From contig NZ_JAMBNX010000002.1 in assembly GCF_023715325.1 (NCBI RefSeq), forward strand, positions 186,001-250,000: a stretch of 64,000 bases of DNA, given 5' to 3'. How positions within the stretch are numbered: the first letter of the stretch is position 1; each line of letters begins with the position of its first letter. The position numbers were made by a program, and so were the translations under genes. Under the pieces are notes generated by a model. It was not told where the DNA came from. It saw nothing but the letters and a program-made list of their open reading frames with translations, and did no database searches. Below, piece by piece: positions 19,301 to 27,401 of the stretch. This stretch comes from Agromyces mediolanus. GTDB taxonomy: Bacteria; Actinomycetota; Actinomycetes; Actinomycetales; Microbacteriaceae.

Positions 19301-19994
19301 GCTGGTCCTCGTAGAGGATGCCCTCGGGGAAGCTCAACCCCTGCTTCCGCCAGAAGCTCGTGCGATAGACCTTGCTCCAGGCGACCGCGTTCACCTGGAT
19401 CGAGGGATCGTCGGCGAGCCGGGCGCCCAGCCGCTCCGCCGCGTGCGCCTCGTAGATCCACGGCCCGGCGGGATGCTCGACGTCGCGCACCAGTCGGCGG
19501 TACGGCATCACCGCGAAGTCGGATCCGGTGCGCCGCAGGGTGGCGATCGTGTACCGGTACGCGTGGCGGTCGACGGTGTCGTCGCTGTCGACGAAGGCGA
19601 GGAACTCCCCGCGGGCAGCGCGCGCCCCCGTGTTGCGCGCAGCGCCCAGGCCGGCATTCTCCTGCCGGATGACGCGGACGCGAGGGTCCAGTCGACGGAA
19701 CCGTCGAGCGATGCGAGTGCTCCCGTCGGTGCTTCCGTCGTCGACGATGACGACGTCCAGCGCCCGATAGCGCTGTCGCAGGAGCGACCGCAGCATCGTC
19801 GAGAGGTAGGTCTCGACGTTGTAGACGGGGACCACGACCGTGAGCACCCCCGCTGCGGCACGATCCGGGGCGACGGCCGACAGGATCCGTCGCCGCACCC
19901 CGTAGGCGCGTCCGAGGATATCCCGGGCGGCCTCCCGAGCGGGCAGCAGGCCGGGCGCCCCCAGCGTGCGGTAGATCGACGATTTCAGACTCAT
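16332..19994 (-). CDS. GT2 glycosyltransferase fused to TagF-type polyol-phosphate transferase
   Basis: The product has about 1220 residues from the ATG at 19994 (MSLKSSIYRT). The frame stays open upstream, but that part overlaps colD and has no coding character. Residues about 50-290 are a GT2 domain (VVVPVYNVETYL, VIVDDGSTDGS, FVDSDDTVD). A long middle region is beta-rich and undefined. Residues about 880-1215 match CDP-glycerol/ribitol phosphotransferases (MHGYPFK, YAPTYRDYL, RGHVMNS, DYSSLRFDY). The protein could add a sugar and a phospho-polyol alternately to build a repeating unit. It starts 13 bases after colD ends and is in the same operon. Confidence 0.82.
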   Translation of the reverse strand: MSLKSSIYRTLGAPGLLPAREAARDILGRAYGVRRRILSAVAPDRAAAGVLTVVVPVYNVETYLSTMLRSLLRQRYRALDVVIVDDGSTDGSTRIARRFRRLDPRVRVIRQENAGLGAARNTGARAARGEFLAFVDSDDTVDRHAYRYTIATLRRTGSDFAVMPYRRLVRDVEHPAGPWIYEAHAAERLGARLADDPSIQVNAVAWSKVYRTSFWRKQGLSFPEGILYEDQPVSTRAYALADRFDVLTHPAINWRVRDDGSSISQAVLDVRNTRDHLRVALDSLAFLDAAGLAEARATRLEQLLSNDYSHMIPMLPDASAEQWGEFVAALRRLVEEVRGDPRIWANVPARNKVAFSLIVADRRDDLTAFLLGGGWQADQLESRVVGATIEADFGRLTAHLAGVAPEAFRLSEFQSRLRSRTQRVRWREDGRLEVSGHAAITGLDPAAHDVDIAAELVQGSTRIAVDIEWTADELRTASFATPNTDGTKAHFRLLLDPATAELEPGDWYTELKLTSGGIARVGKLNDGRPSGDAPARALGTGVVVDAVSDHLGCLVLRVSRPAVTLKRARFDAERLLVDGRAAEEVTAIALVRADDRFAIPSAIARIQPGAREFDTELELPQPNTRTKQARAEQVWRLEARLADGRWIAVIADSAIPLRGTPGAGPFSVERRPSGALLQPRIEPADPARIYYPGHAALLVERSRSADLQSIELVDDVLIARFTAIGIPESGVTAVFRSAKHEIRSEPLQRVDGEYLARFPLHFPMWGGEPRIAPSGIYRLRIEWAGTGFAPIDSGALGARLPLEFARSDVRLWVQQNADGRVRLEIAPPLDQQERSRYWQRRMRESSALTASDRPARPAVFFRCLYGEVTGDSAEAIHHELRRRGSPLELIWSTIDHRVPVPEGGTRVLEHSEEFYRAINGSKYLVVNVHQPDWFVRGREQVVIQTMHGYPFKLAGRRHWEASGLPPARIASFEARAAEWDYFVSPAAYATPLLEEFLPREAWRGQMLEIGYPRNDILLRAEAEQIRQRTRAELGIPEDRKAVLYAPTYRDYLSLDEFRARPIASLDLARLADRFRDTQVILVRGHVMNSRVGYSVAGQNVIDVTDHPSITDLMLASDAAILDYSSLRFDYALTGKPMLFHVPDLEEYFEGRAPMVPYGPTAPGPWVRTFDEVAAGLANLDAVREEYADAVRRFRAQYLELEDGAAAGRLVDAVFVPRGDA

Positions 19995-20007
19995 GGGACC
20001 GCCCGGT

Positions 20008-21192
20008 TCAGAGCGATGCGACCAACTCGCGCACCGCGGCGATCTGCTCGGGAACGGGGTAGTGGTGGTTGCCGATGAACAGACCGTCCGTGTGGATCTC
20101 GTCCGCGGCGCGCAGCGCTCCGTCGACGCGCGCGTCCAAATGATGCATGACGGGGTTCCGCGCGAAGTTGCCGGCGACGATGGGGCGGGACTCGATGCCC
20201 GCTCGGGACAGGAGCTGGACGAGTTCGGCGCGACGGCCGGCGAGGCGCCCCGTGAGCACCATCGAGAACCCGAACCAGCTCGAGTCCGCGCCCTCGGCGA
20301 CACGCTGGATCCGAACCCCGGGCACGTCGGCGAACTCGGCCACGAAGGTCCGGGCGTTCTCGCGGCGTCCGGCGAGGAGCGAGGGGAGCTTGGCGAGCTG
20401 CTCGATACCGAGCGCGCCCGAGAGCTCGAGCGGACGCAGATTGTAGCCGGGGAGTACGAACCGGAAGAGGTCGTCGAACTGGTCGCCCGTCTTCGGGTGG
20501 ATCAGGTTTTCCGCGGGCAGCTCGCGCGTCCAACCGTGAGCCCGCATCGAGAGCATGGCCTGGTAGAGGTACTCGTCGTCCGTCACGACGAGGCCGCCCT
20601 CCATCGTCGAGATGTGGTGGGAGAAGAACGAGCTGTAGGTGCCGAAGACTCCGAACGTCCCGGTCTGGCGCGCTCCGAGGGTGGCGCCGAGCGATTCGCA
20701 GTTGTCCTCGAAGAGCAGCAGCCCGTGCTCCGCGCAGAGCGCGCGCAGGGTGTCGAGCTCCGCCGGATTCCCGAGCAGGTTCACGGCGAAGACCGCCCGC
20801 GTCCGCGGCGTGATGGCGGTGCGCACGCGCTCGGGATCGAGGTTCAGGGTGTCCGGGTCGACGTCCACGAGCACCGGGACGAAGCCGAGCTGGCTGATCG
20901 GGTAGTACGTGGTGGCCCAGGACACGGCGGGCACGATGATCTCGTCGCCGCGTCGGAGACCGAGGTGCGGACTGTAGGCGGCGGCGGCGATGCCGAGGAG
21001 GTTGGCGCTGCTGCCCGAGTTCACCATCACGGCGTAGCGGCTCCCGGTGAAGCGGGCGAAGTCCTCCTCGAAGCGGCGGACCTTCGGCCCCATGGTGAAG
21101 CGGCCGCTCTCGATCACCGCCTGCATGGCCGAGTACTCGGCGTCGTCCCAGGTGGTGGTCGCCAGGGGGTACCAGGGCTGCTCGCTCGTCAC
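20008..21192 (-). CDS. colD: GDP-4-keto-6-deoxy-D-mannose 3-dehydratase (ColD)
   Basis: The product has 394 residues from a GTG at 21192. It is a PLP enzyme of the DegT/StrS fold. The position that is lysine in sugar aminotransferases is histidine here, in SSFFSHHISTMEGG (His192 or His193), the hallmark of the 3-dehydratases. The segments WDDAEY, IIVPAVSWATTYYP, FEDNCESLGAT and MRAHGWTR agree with ColD as I know it, and the length is nearly the same. It removes the C3 hydroxyl of GDP-4-keto-6-deoxymannose. It overlaps the upstream epimerase gene by GTGA. The gmd gene two steps up supplies the substrate. Confidence 0.9.
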   Translation of the reverse strand: MTSEQPWYPLATTTWDDAEYSAMQAVIESGRFTMGPKVRRFEEDFARFTGSRYAVMVNSGSSANLLGIAAAAYSPHLGLRRGDEIIVPAVSWATTYYPISQLGFVPVLVDVDPDTLNLDPERVRTAITPRTRAVFAVNLLGNPAELDTLRALCAEHGLLLFEDNCESLGATLGARQTGTFGVFGTYSSFFSHHISTMEGGLVVTDDEYLYQAMLSMRAHGWTRELPAENLIHPKTGDQFDDLFRFVLPGYNLRPLELSGALGIEQLAKLPSLLAGRRENARTFVAEFADVPGVRIQRVAEGADSSWFGFSMVLTGRLAGRRAELVQLLSRAGIESRPIVAGNFARNPVMHHLDARVDGALRAADEIHTDGLFIGNHHYPVPEQIAAVRELVASL

Positions 21193-22139
21193 TGCGGGTT
21201 CTCCGTCCGGTCGTGGTTCGCCTCGGAACGCAGGAAGGCCGCGTACGCGGCCGCCATCCCTGCGCGGATGCCGGTGGGGGGATTCCACCCGAAGGACGCG
21301 GCGAGTGAGGAGTCCATGAGCTTCTGGTGCATCCCCGCCGGCTTCGACGGATCGAAGCTGAGCTCGCACTCGTATCCGACCGTCTCCAGGGCGAACTCGT
21401 AGAACTCGCGGATCGAGTGGTCTCGGCCGATGCCGACGTTCAGCAGGGCCGGCCAGTCGGCCAGGCCGTGAGCGGCGTCGGCCACCCAGGCGGCCACGTC
21501 CTCGACGTAGGTGAACTCGCGCCGAGCGGTGCCGTCGCCCCAGACGTCGAGATGGTCCGCCCCCGTCGCTCGGGCGACGTGCGCCTTCCAGAGCGTCGCG
21601 GCGACGAGATGGCTCGCCGCAGTGCCGTAGTGGTCGTTCGGCCCGTACAGGTTGGACGGGATCACCACGCGATAGTTGAGGCCGTACTGGCGGGACGCAT
21701 ACTCGCAGTACTTCGCCCCGGCGATCTTCGCGAGCGCGTAGCCCTCGTTGGTCGGCTCGAGCGGGGCCTGCAGCACATCGGCTTCGACGAGCGGCTGCCG
21801 GTAGTCGCGCGGGTACATGCAGGAGCTGCCGAAGTAGATCAGGTCGCGCACGCCGACCTCTCGGGAGGACTCGAGCACGCTGGTGTCGAGGGCGAGGTTG
21901 TCCGCCAGGAACTCGGTCGGAGCGGCCACATTCGCGCTGATGCCGCCGACCTTCGCCGCAGCGTGCAGCACGAGGTCGGGGGAGAGGCGCTCGAAGAGGC
22001 GACGGGTGGCGGCTCGGTCCCGGAGGTCCGCATCGTCCCGGGTGATGGCGTGGACCTCGTCGTCGGGGTGGGTGCGCTCCCAGGCGCGCGCGAGGGCGCT
22101 GCCGAGCATGCCGCGACCGCCGGTGACGACGACCTTCAT
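21189..22139 (-). CDS. GDP-sugar epimerase/reductase (ColC or GDP-fucose-synthase type)
   Basis: The product has 316 residues from the ATG at 22139; an in-frame codon at 22157 would add six residues. It is an extended SDR with the loop [32 protein letters not shown] (catalytic Tyr and Lys) and [13 protein letters not shown], all typical of GDP-L-fucose synthase relatives. In colitose synthesis the homologous ColC epimerises C5 and reduces C4 after ColD acts. Lying between gmd and colD with ATGA and GTGA overlaps, it most likely works as ColC. GDP-L-fucose formation is the alternative, or both may occur. Confidence 0.85.
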   Translation of the reverse strand: MKVVVTGGRGMLGSALARAWERTHPDDEVHAITRDDADLRDRAATRRLFERLSPDLVLHAAAKVGGISANVAAPTEFLADNLALDTSVLESSREVGVRDLIYFGSSCMYPRDYRQPLVEADVLQAPLEPTNEGYALAKIAGAKYCEYASRQYGLNYRVVIPSNLYGPNDHYGTAASHLVAATLWKAHVARATGADHLDVWGDGTARREFTYVEDVAAWVADAAHGLADWPALLNVGIGRDHSIREFYEFALETVGYECELSFDPSKPAGMHQKLMDSSLAASFGWNPPTGIRAGMAAAYAAFLRSEANHDRTENPQ

Positions 22140-23173
22140 CGCAGCGCCTCGGACCACGGCGCCGACTCGGGGGTATCCACCCAGTGCGCGGCGCCGGCTT
22201 CGAGAGCGGCGACGTCGGCCTCGACCATGATGCGGGCGAGGGCTGCGCCGTCAACAGACGGCTCCCAGCCCAGTCGCTCGCGTGCCTTCGTGGCATCGCC
22301 GATCAGCGCGTCGACCTCGGAGGGGCGGAGGTAGCGCTCGTCGAACCGCACGAACTCGTTCCAGTCGAGGTCGGCGTGACCGAAGGCGACATCGAGGAAG
22401 TCGCGGATCGTGTAGCCGACGCCGGTCGCGAGCACGTAGTCGTCGGGCTCGTCGGTCTGGAGCATCTGCCACATGCCGAGCGCGTACTCCGGCGCATAGC
22501 CCCAGTCGCGCACGGCATCGAGGTTGCCGAGGTAGAGCTCCGACTGGATCCCCGCTTTGATGCGCGCGACGGCTCGGGTGATCTTGCGGGTGACGAACGT
22601 CTCACCGCGGCGCGGCGACTCGTGGTTGAAGAGGATCCCGTTGACGGCGAACAGCCCGTAGGCCTCGCGGTAGTTCTTGGTGATCCAATAGCTGTAGAGC
22701 TTCGCGGCCGCGTACGGCGAACGGGGGTGGAACGGCGTGGCCTCGCTCTGCGGGGGCGGCGTGGACCCGTACAGCTCCGAGGAGGAGGCCTGGTAGAAGC
22801 GGGTGCGGACGCCGGAGAGGCGGACGGCCTCGAGGAGTCGGACCGTCCCCGTGCCGGTGGTGTCGGCGGTGTGTTCGGGCTCGTCGAACGAGACCCTGAC
22901 GTGCGACTGCGCGGCGAGGTTGTAGACCTCGTCGGGATCGATCTGCGCCATCAGCGTGACGAGCCGGGCACCGTCGCTCAGATCGCCGTAGTGCAGGAAC
23001 AGCTTCGCGTCGCTCTCGTGCGGGTCGACGAAGAGGTGGTCGATGCGCGCCGTGTTGAAGGTGGAGGCGCGCCGGATGAGGCCGTGCACCTCGTAGCCCT
23101 TCGCGAGCAGCAGCTCGGCGAGATACGACCCGTCCTGCCCCGTGATTCCGGTGATCAACGCGCGCTTGCTCAA
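22136..23173 (-). CDS. gmd: GDP-mannose 4,6-dehydratase
   Basis: The product has 345 residues. It opens with [20 protein letters not shown], the NADP loop, and has the family motif [17 protein letters not shown] and the catalytic [12 protein letters not shown] (Tyr and Lys). It converts GDP-mannose to GDP-4-keto-6-deoxymannose, the entry step to GDP-fucose, GDP-colitose and related sugars. The start is a TTG at 23173 preceded by GAGGACG. It is the first gene of a four-gene minus-strand operon with the reductase, colD and the GT2-TagF fusion. The GDP-mannose precursors come from ManA and ManB encoded further on. Confidence 0.95.
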   Translation of the reverse strand: MSKRALITGITGQDGSYLAELLLAKGYEVHGLIRRASTFNTARIDHLFVDPHESDAKLFLHYGDLSDGARLVTLMAQIDPDEVYNLAAQSHVRVSFDEPEHTADTTGTGTVRLLEAVRLSGVRTRFYQASSSELYGSTPPPQSEATPFHPRSPYAAAKLYSYWITKNYREAYGLFAVNGILFNHESPRRGETFVTRKITRAVARIKAGIQSELYLGNLDAVRDWGYAPEYALGMWQMLQTDEPDDYVLATGVGYTIRDFLDVAFGHADLDWNEFVRFDERYLRPSEVDALIGDATKARERLGWEPSVDGAALARIMVEADVAALEAGAAHWVDTPESAPWSEALR

Positions 23174-23352
23174 ATTCGTCCTCGCCTCGGTTTCGGCGTG
23201 CTCCTCCCGCGCGCCCCTGACAGCGTACCCGGAGCGCCAATTCGATCAGCGATACCGGTAGCCTGGCACGATGCCGCTCGCCGCGGCGCGGCCGGCACCG
23301 GGACCACCCGCCCGAGCCGCCGAGTCCGATCAGCCGTGGGGAAGGGCGAGGA

Positions 23353-25794
23353 ATGCGCGGGACGACGGTACAGGTGCTGGGCGAGGACTACGTCTCGAGG
23401 CTCGGACTCCGCCTCGAGCGCGACTTTTCCGTCGTCTCCCGGATCTCCGGCGTCTCGCCGTTCACGATCGCCGCCCCGCACGATGCCGGGCTGCAGCGAC
23501 CCGACGACGACGGGAAGAGCACGCCGCGGAGCCGACTCGATCACAGCAAGGCGCTGAGGACGGTGCTCGAGGACGCTCACGCCGACCTGCTGGTCGTCGA
23601 TCTCACCGGGGCGTCGCGGGCCATCGTGGAACTCGGGAGCAGCTGGTACACGCCGGCTCCCGGCGAGGACTCCTGGCTCGGTCGGCGTCTCGCAGCGGAG
23701 GTCGAACGAGGTCGTACGACCTCGCCGGCGTTGCGGGGGCCGTCCGAGGGGGAACTCGAGCGCTTCGACGTGTTCGCCGGACTGGTCCGCGACGTCTACG
23801 GACCGGAACGCACCCTCCTGGTCGGGTCCGCGGTCTCCGAGTTCTTCTGGGACGGGGTGCGAGTGCAGCCCCGGGGACGTGTCGCGGAGATCCGCCCGCT
23901 CCGGCGGTTGCTCGCCACACTCGAGGCACGATTCGCGCAGCTGACCGGCTGTGGGCAGATCGATATCGCCGCGCGCTACCTCCCGCGCGCGGACGGGGCG
24001 CCCGACGATCTCAGGCTCGGGCCGGACTTCGAGGCCGCCCTCGAGCGCGAGATCGTCGTCGCCGCGCGTCGCCCGGCGACACCGCCGTCGTCGACGCAGC
24101 GCTCGGCGGCGGACCGCGGGGAACGTTCGGCGACGTCCGAGTTCGGCGAGTGGGCCCATCGGCAGCTCGCACGAGGTCGCCGGGTCAGAGCGGATGCGGT
24201 GCACCGCCGACTCTCGGCGCAGGCATCCGTATCGCATGCCGACGCGGTCGCGCTCGCCGCGTTCGTCGGAGCGCACCCGGAGAGCGACTGGCGGGCCGTG
24301 GCCGAGCTGGTCTGCGCAACGCCCGGCGCCGCCCCGGTGGAGGCGGCACGCCGTCGCTTCGAGCGCAACATCGAAGTCCTCGGCGCGTACCCGCACGTGT
24401 ACGTCGACGGCGGCCTCGACGTCGGCTTCGAGCCGCACGGCTCGTTGCCGCTCGCCGACGACGTCCGCTTGGTCATCGACCCATCCGCCGAGCTGCCCGC
24501 GGCCATCGAGCGAACGACCCGGACCGACGGATGGGATGCGGCGCAGTTCGTCGACGGAGGCTACTCGCTCGGCCTCGACCAGATCGACAATGTGCTGGAG
24601 AGCTGGTGGATGTACTTCGAACGGGCCAGACGGGGTGACACGCAGCCCTTCCGGGTCTCCTTCCGGGATCGGGCCGCCTTCGCCCGGTCGCTCTCGGCCG
24701 TCGACTACGCCGAGGTGCTCGAGAACGAGCGGCTCTGCCTGACCGTGGACGGGCGCCTGCCCGAACGGCCGGAGTGGGCGCCGATGGTGGACCTCGCGTT
24801 CCTGTTCGACCCGTCGGCCCGGGTGTGCGGGCTGCGGAGCGGATTCGGCGATCAGCTGTACTACTACGTGCACGCGCGCGCACTCAGCTCCAAGCACGGC
24901 CTCCGTCTGTATCTCGACGACCTCCTCTACGACAACGACGAGATGATCGCGCACACGCCGCATATCCGGCCCGACGTCCTCCCGTTCACCGAGTCGGACG
25001 GCGTGTTCTCCGAACTCGTCTCCCGCCGGTTGCGCGCGGCCCGGGTCCGGGATCTGAAGGAACGGCGCGACAACCGCAGCGAGTACCACCGGATGGGCTT
25101 GCGCGAGATGGTCCTCGCGACCGACCGGATGCATCTGAAAGCGTGCTACGACCGCCGGGAGTATCCGTCCTCGCTCACGGTGCAGGTGATCGACCTCGAC
25201 GGCTATGAGCGTCTGATGACGGCCCCGCCCGGCCTGCTGTACCTGGACGTCCTCGCGAAGCACGAACTGCTCGGCTACCGGCTCCTCGCTCAGAAGCCGA
25301 CGTGGGAACGAGCCATCCATCTGGCGCCGCTCGAGTCGGAGACGGCCAAGGCGATCGAAACGAAGATGCTGGAGACCGACGCCGTCGTGGTGCACATCCG
25401 GCGAGGCGACCGCGTCGCCCTCGGAATCGCCGACGGCGACGCCTACTACCGCGACTTCATGCTGCGCACCGCCGGACTCGAGCACCTGCCGAACAAGCAT
25501 TGGTTCGTGTTCTCGGACGACCTGGACTACTGCCGCAGCCACCGCGAGGAGCTCGGGCTCGACCTCGCGGGCGAGCGGATCACCTTCGTGGAAGGGAACC
25601 ACCACTATGCGTCGATCGACGACTTCCATCTGATGGCGCTCGGCAAGGTCGTGGTCTGCGGCAAGAGCGGATTCAGCGCATCGGCCGCGATGATCAGCAC
25701 GCGGGTCGAGCACATCTTCGGTACGGGCTACTCCCTCACCCCTGGCGGCGACGCCTGGAGCCGCACGGAGCCGGCCCCGGAGCCGGCCGCGTGA
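23353..25794 (+). CDS. GT11-like (fucosyl/colitosyl) transferase with DUF6270-like N-terminus
   Basis: The product has 813 residues. The C-terminal domain (about 487-800) begins GLRSGFGDQLYYYVHA and has VVHIRRGDRV near residue 680, then VFSDDLDYC and DDFHLMALGKVVVCGKSGFS. These match GT11 alpha-1,2-fucosyltransferase-type enzymes. Residues about 5-210 resemble DUF6270 proteins of polysaccharide loci, but the usual GSC loop is absent. Residues about 250-480 are not recognised. GT11 members use GDP-fucose or related GDP sugars, so with the divergent gmd-colD operon a colitose donor is an attractive inference. The ATG follows a GAAGGGCGAGGA run. Confidence 0.72.
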   Translation: MRGTTVQVLGEDYVSRLGLRLERDFSVVSRISGVSPFTIAAPHDAGLQRPDDDGKSTPRSRLDHSKALRTVLEDAHADLLVVDLTGASRAIVELGSSWYTPAPGEDSWLGRRLAAEVERGRTTSPALRGPSEGELERFDVFAGLVRDVYGPERTLLVGSAVSEFFWDGVRVQPRGRVAEIRPLRRLLATLEARFAQLTGCGQIDIAARYLPRADGAPDDLRLGPDFEAALEREIVVAARRPATPPSSTQRSAADRGERSATSEFGEWAHRQLARGRRVRADAVHRRLSAQASVSHADAVALAAFVGAHPESDWRAVAELVCATPGAAPVEAARRRFERNIEVLGAYPHVYVDGGLDVGFEPHGSLPLADDVRLVIDPSAELPAAIERTTRTDGWDAAQFVDGGYSLGLDQIDNVLESWWMYFERARRGDTQPFRVSFRDRAAFARSLSAVDYAEVLENERLCLTVDGRLPERPEWAPMVDLAFLFDPSARVCGLRSGFGDQLYYYVHARALSSKHGLRLYLDDLLYDNDEMIAHTPHIRPDVLPFTESDGVFSELVSRRLRAARVRDLKERRDNRSEYHRMGLREMVLATDRMHLKACYDRREYPSSLTVQVIDLDGYERLMTAPPGLLYLDVLAKHELLGYRLLAQKPTWERAIHLAPLESETAKAIETKMLETDAVVVHIRRGDRVALGIADGDAYYRDFMLRTAGLEHLPNKHWFVFSDDLDYCRSHREELGLDLAGERITFVEGNHHYASIDDFHLMALGKVVVCGKSGFSASAAMISTRVEHIFGTGYSLTPGGDAWSRTEPAPEPAA

Positions 25795-27368
25795 GCGCGA
25801 CCAGCGCCGAGGACCGCCCGAGCGGGCGGCGCGCCCAGCTCCGCGCCGTGGTGCTCGGGGACATCGGGCGCGTGGACAACTACCACCTCGGCGACGAGGC
25901 GATGACGGAAGTCGCGATCGAGCAGCTCACCGCTCGGGGGGTCCGCGACATCACCCTTGCCGCCGTCGACCCCGCCACGGCTCAGGCCTTCTACGGCGTC
26001 CCCGCCGTCCGGCAGTTCGGCTTCGCCTGGAACTGGTCGCGGCAGAAGGTCGAGGCCGCGCTGACCGGCCTCACGGAGGCGCTCCGGGACGGCACCGCGA
26101 CCGGCCCGCTCGTCGAAGCGGTCCGGGCCGCGGACCTCGTCGTCATCGCGGGCGGCGGCAATCTCACGAGCGAGTATCCGCTCCATGTCTACGAGCGAGT
26201 CGCCTTCAGCCGGATCGCCGCGCACTTCGGCGTCCCGCTGTTCGTCACGAGCCAGACGGTCGGACCGGTGCTCCGCGCTCGCGAACGCGACCTCGTCACG
26301 GAGATCATCGACGCCGCAGTCTGCTTCGGGGCTCGCGAGCGCTTCTCCACCGAGCTGGTGCGGGAGCTCGCCGCCGATCCCGAGCGGGTGCGCCTCACCC
26401 TCGACGACGGCGTGCTGCTCCGAGCCGACGAGTCCGCTCGGACGGACGCCACCGAGCTGAACCTCGGCGAGCGGATCATCGTCGCCTCGTTCGCCGCGGA
26501 CCAGGGGGCGACCGGATGGTCGCGCGAGGAGTACGCGCCAAAGGTCGCTCGACTGCTCGACGAGCTGGCCGAGGCGCTCGATGCTCGAGTGGTGCTCGCT
26601 CCGCACACGGGCGGGCTCGAACCCGCCGCGGCGTCCCGGGACCACCAGCTCGGTCTCGACATCGCCGCCGCCGGATCCGGAGCGATCACCGCGCTCCCGG
26701 TGCTCCCCGCACGGGAGTACCTCGCGATCCTCGAGGCTGCGATGCTCTCGATCTCGACCAGGTACCACCCCACCGTGTTCGCGCCCGCGCTCGGCGTTCC
26801 GACGGTCGGGATCGCCATGTCCCAGTACTCGTCGGTGCGGATGCGCGGTGCGCTCGGCAATGTCGGCCTCGAGCGCTTCGTCGTTCCCGCGGCCGCCTGG
26901 GATCAGCTCGTCCCCGCGTCCCTCGACGCGGTCGCGAACGGTGCGCCCGCCGCCGAGCAGGCGCGATCCGCCGCCGGCTACCAGGCCCGATGGTGGGACG
27001 CGATCGTGGATGCGGCGGAGCGCGGGCGCTGGACGGGCCCCGACGAGTACCGGCCGCCGGAGCCGATCGACGTCGATGCGGCGTGGAGCGTGCTCAGCGA
27101 GCGGATCGCCCCGCTGTTCGATACCCTCACCGCCGAACGGGTCGTCGCGAAGCTGCAGCTGGAGGAAGCTGCCGCCGCGCTGGCGACGGCGGAATCCCGT
27201 GCCCGCGAGGAGCGACTGCGCGCCGACGGGCTCGAGCGGCGACTCGCCGAGCTCGGTGCCGAACGCGATGGGCTCCGCGGGCAGCTCGCCGCGGCCCGGG
27301 ACCGTCGAATCGTCAAGGTCGCCGACACCGTGGGCGAGATCGCGCGGCGGGTGCGCGGCCGCGGCTGA
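25791..27368 (+). CDS. Polysaccharide pyruvyl transferase family protein
   Basis: The product has 525 residues from a GTG at 25791 that overlaps the previous stop in GTGA form. Upstream in-frame sequence overlaps the GT11 gene and is excluded. Residues about 18-380 match the pyruvyl transferase family: NYHLGDEAM, VIAGGGNLTSEYP, VTSQTVGP, APHTGG and STRYHPTVFAPALGVP. Members transfer pyruvate ketals from phosphoenolpyruvate to sugars, or act in related surface-polymer steps. The last 90 residues are a Leu/Glu/Ala-rich coiled coil. Co-translation with the GT11-like gene suggests both modify the same polymer. Confidence 0.82.
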   Translation: MSATSAEDRPSGRRAQLRAVVLGDIGRVDNYHLGDEAMTEVAIEQLTARGVRDITLAAVDPATAQAFYGVPAVRQFGFAWNWSRQKVEAALTGLTEALRDGTATGPLVEAVRAADLVVIAGGGNLTSEYPLHVYERVAFSRIAAHFGVPLFVTSQTVGPVLRARERDLVTEIIDAAVCFGARERFSTELVRELAADPERVRLTLDDGVLLRADESARTDATELNLGERIIVASFAADQGATGWSREEYAPKVARLLDELAEALDARVVLAPHTGGLEPAAASRDHQLGLDIAAAGSGAITALPVLPAREYLAILEAAMLSISTRYHPTVFAPALGVPTVGIAMSQYSSVRMRGALGNVGLERFVVPAAAWDQLVPASLDAVANGAPAAEQARSAAGYQARWWDAIVDAAERGRWTGPDEYRPPEPIDVDAAWSVLSERIAPLFDTLTAERVVAKLQLEEAAAALATAESRAREERLRADGLERRLAELGAERDGLRGQLAAARDRRIVKVADTVGEIARRVRGRG

Positions 27369-27401
27369 GCGCCGGGGCACCCGCAGGCGAGCGCGGGCGA
27401 G

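Noticed and set aside
20008..21192. Perosamine-type sugar aminotransferase
   Set aside because: The PLP-anchoring Lys is replaced by His, which fits a 3-dehydratase and not an aminotransferase.
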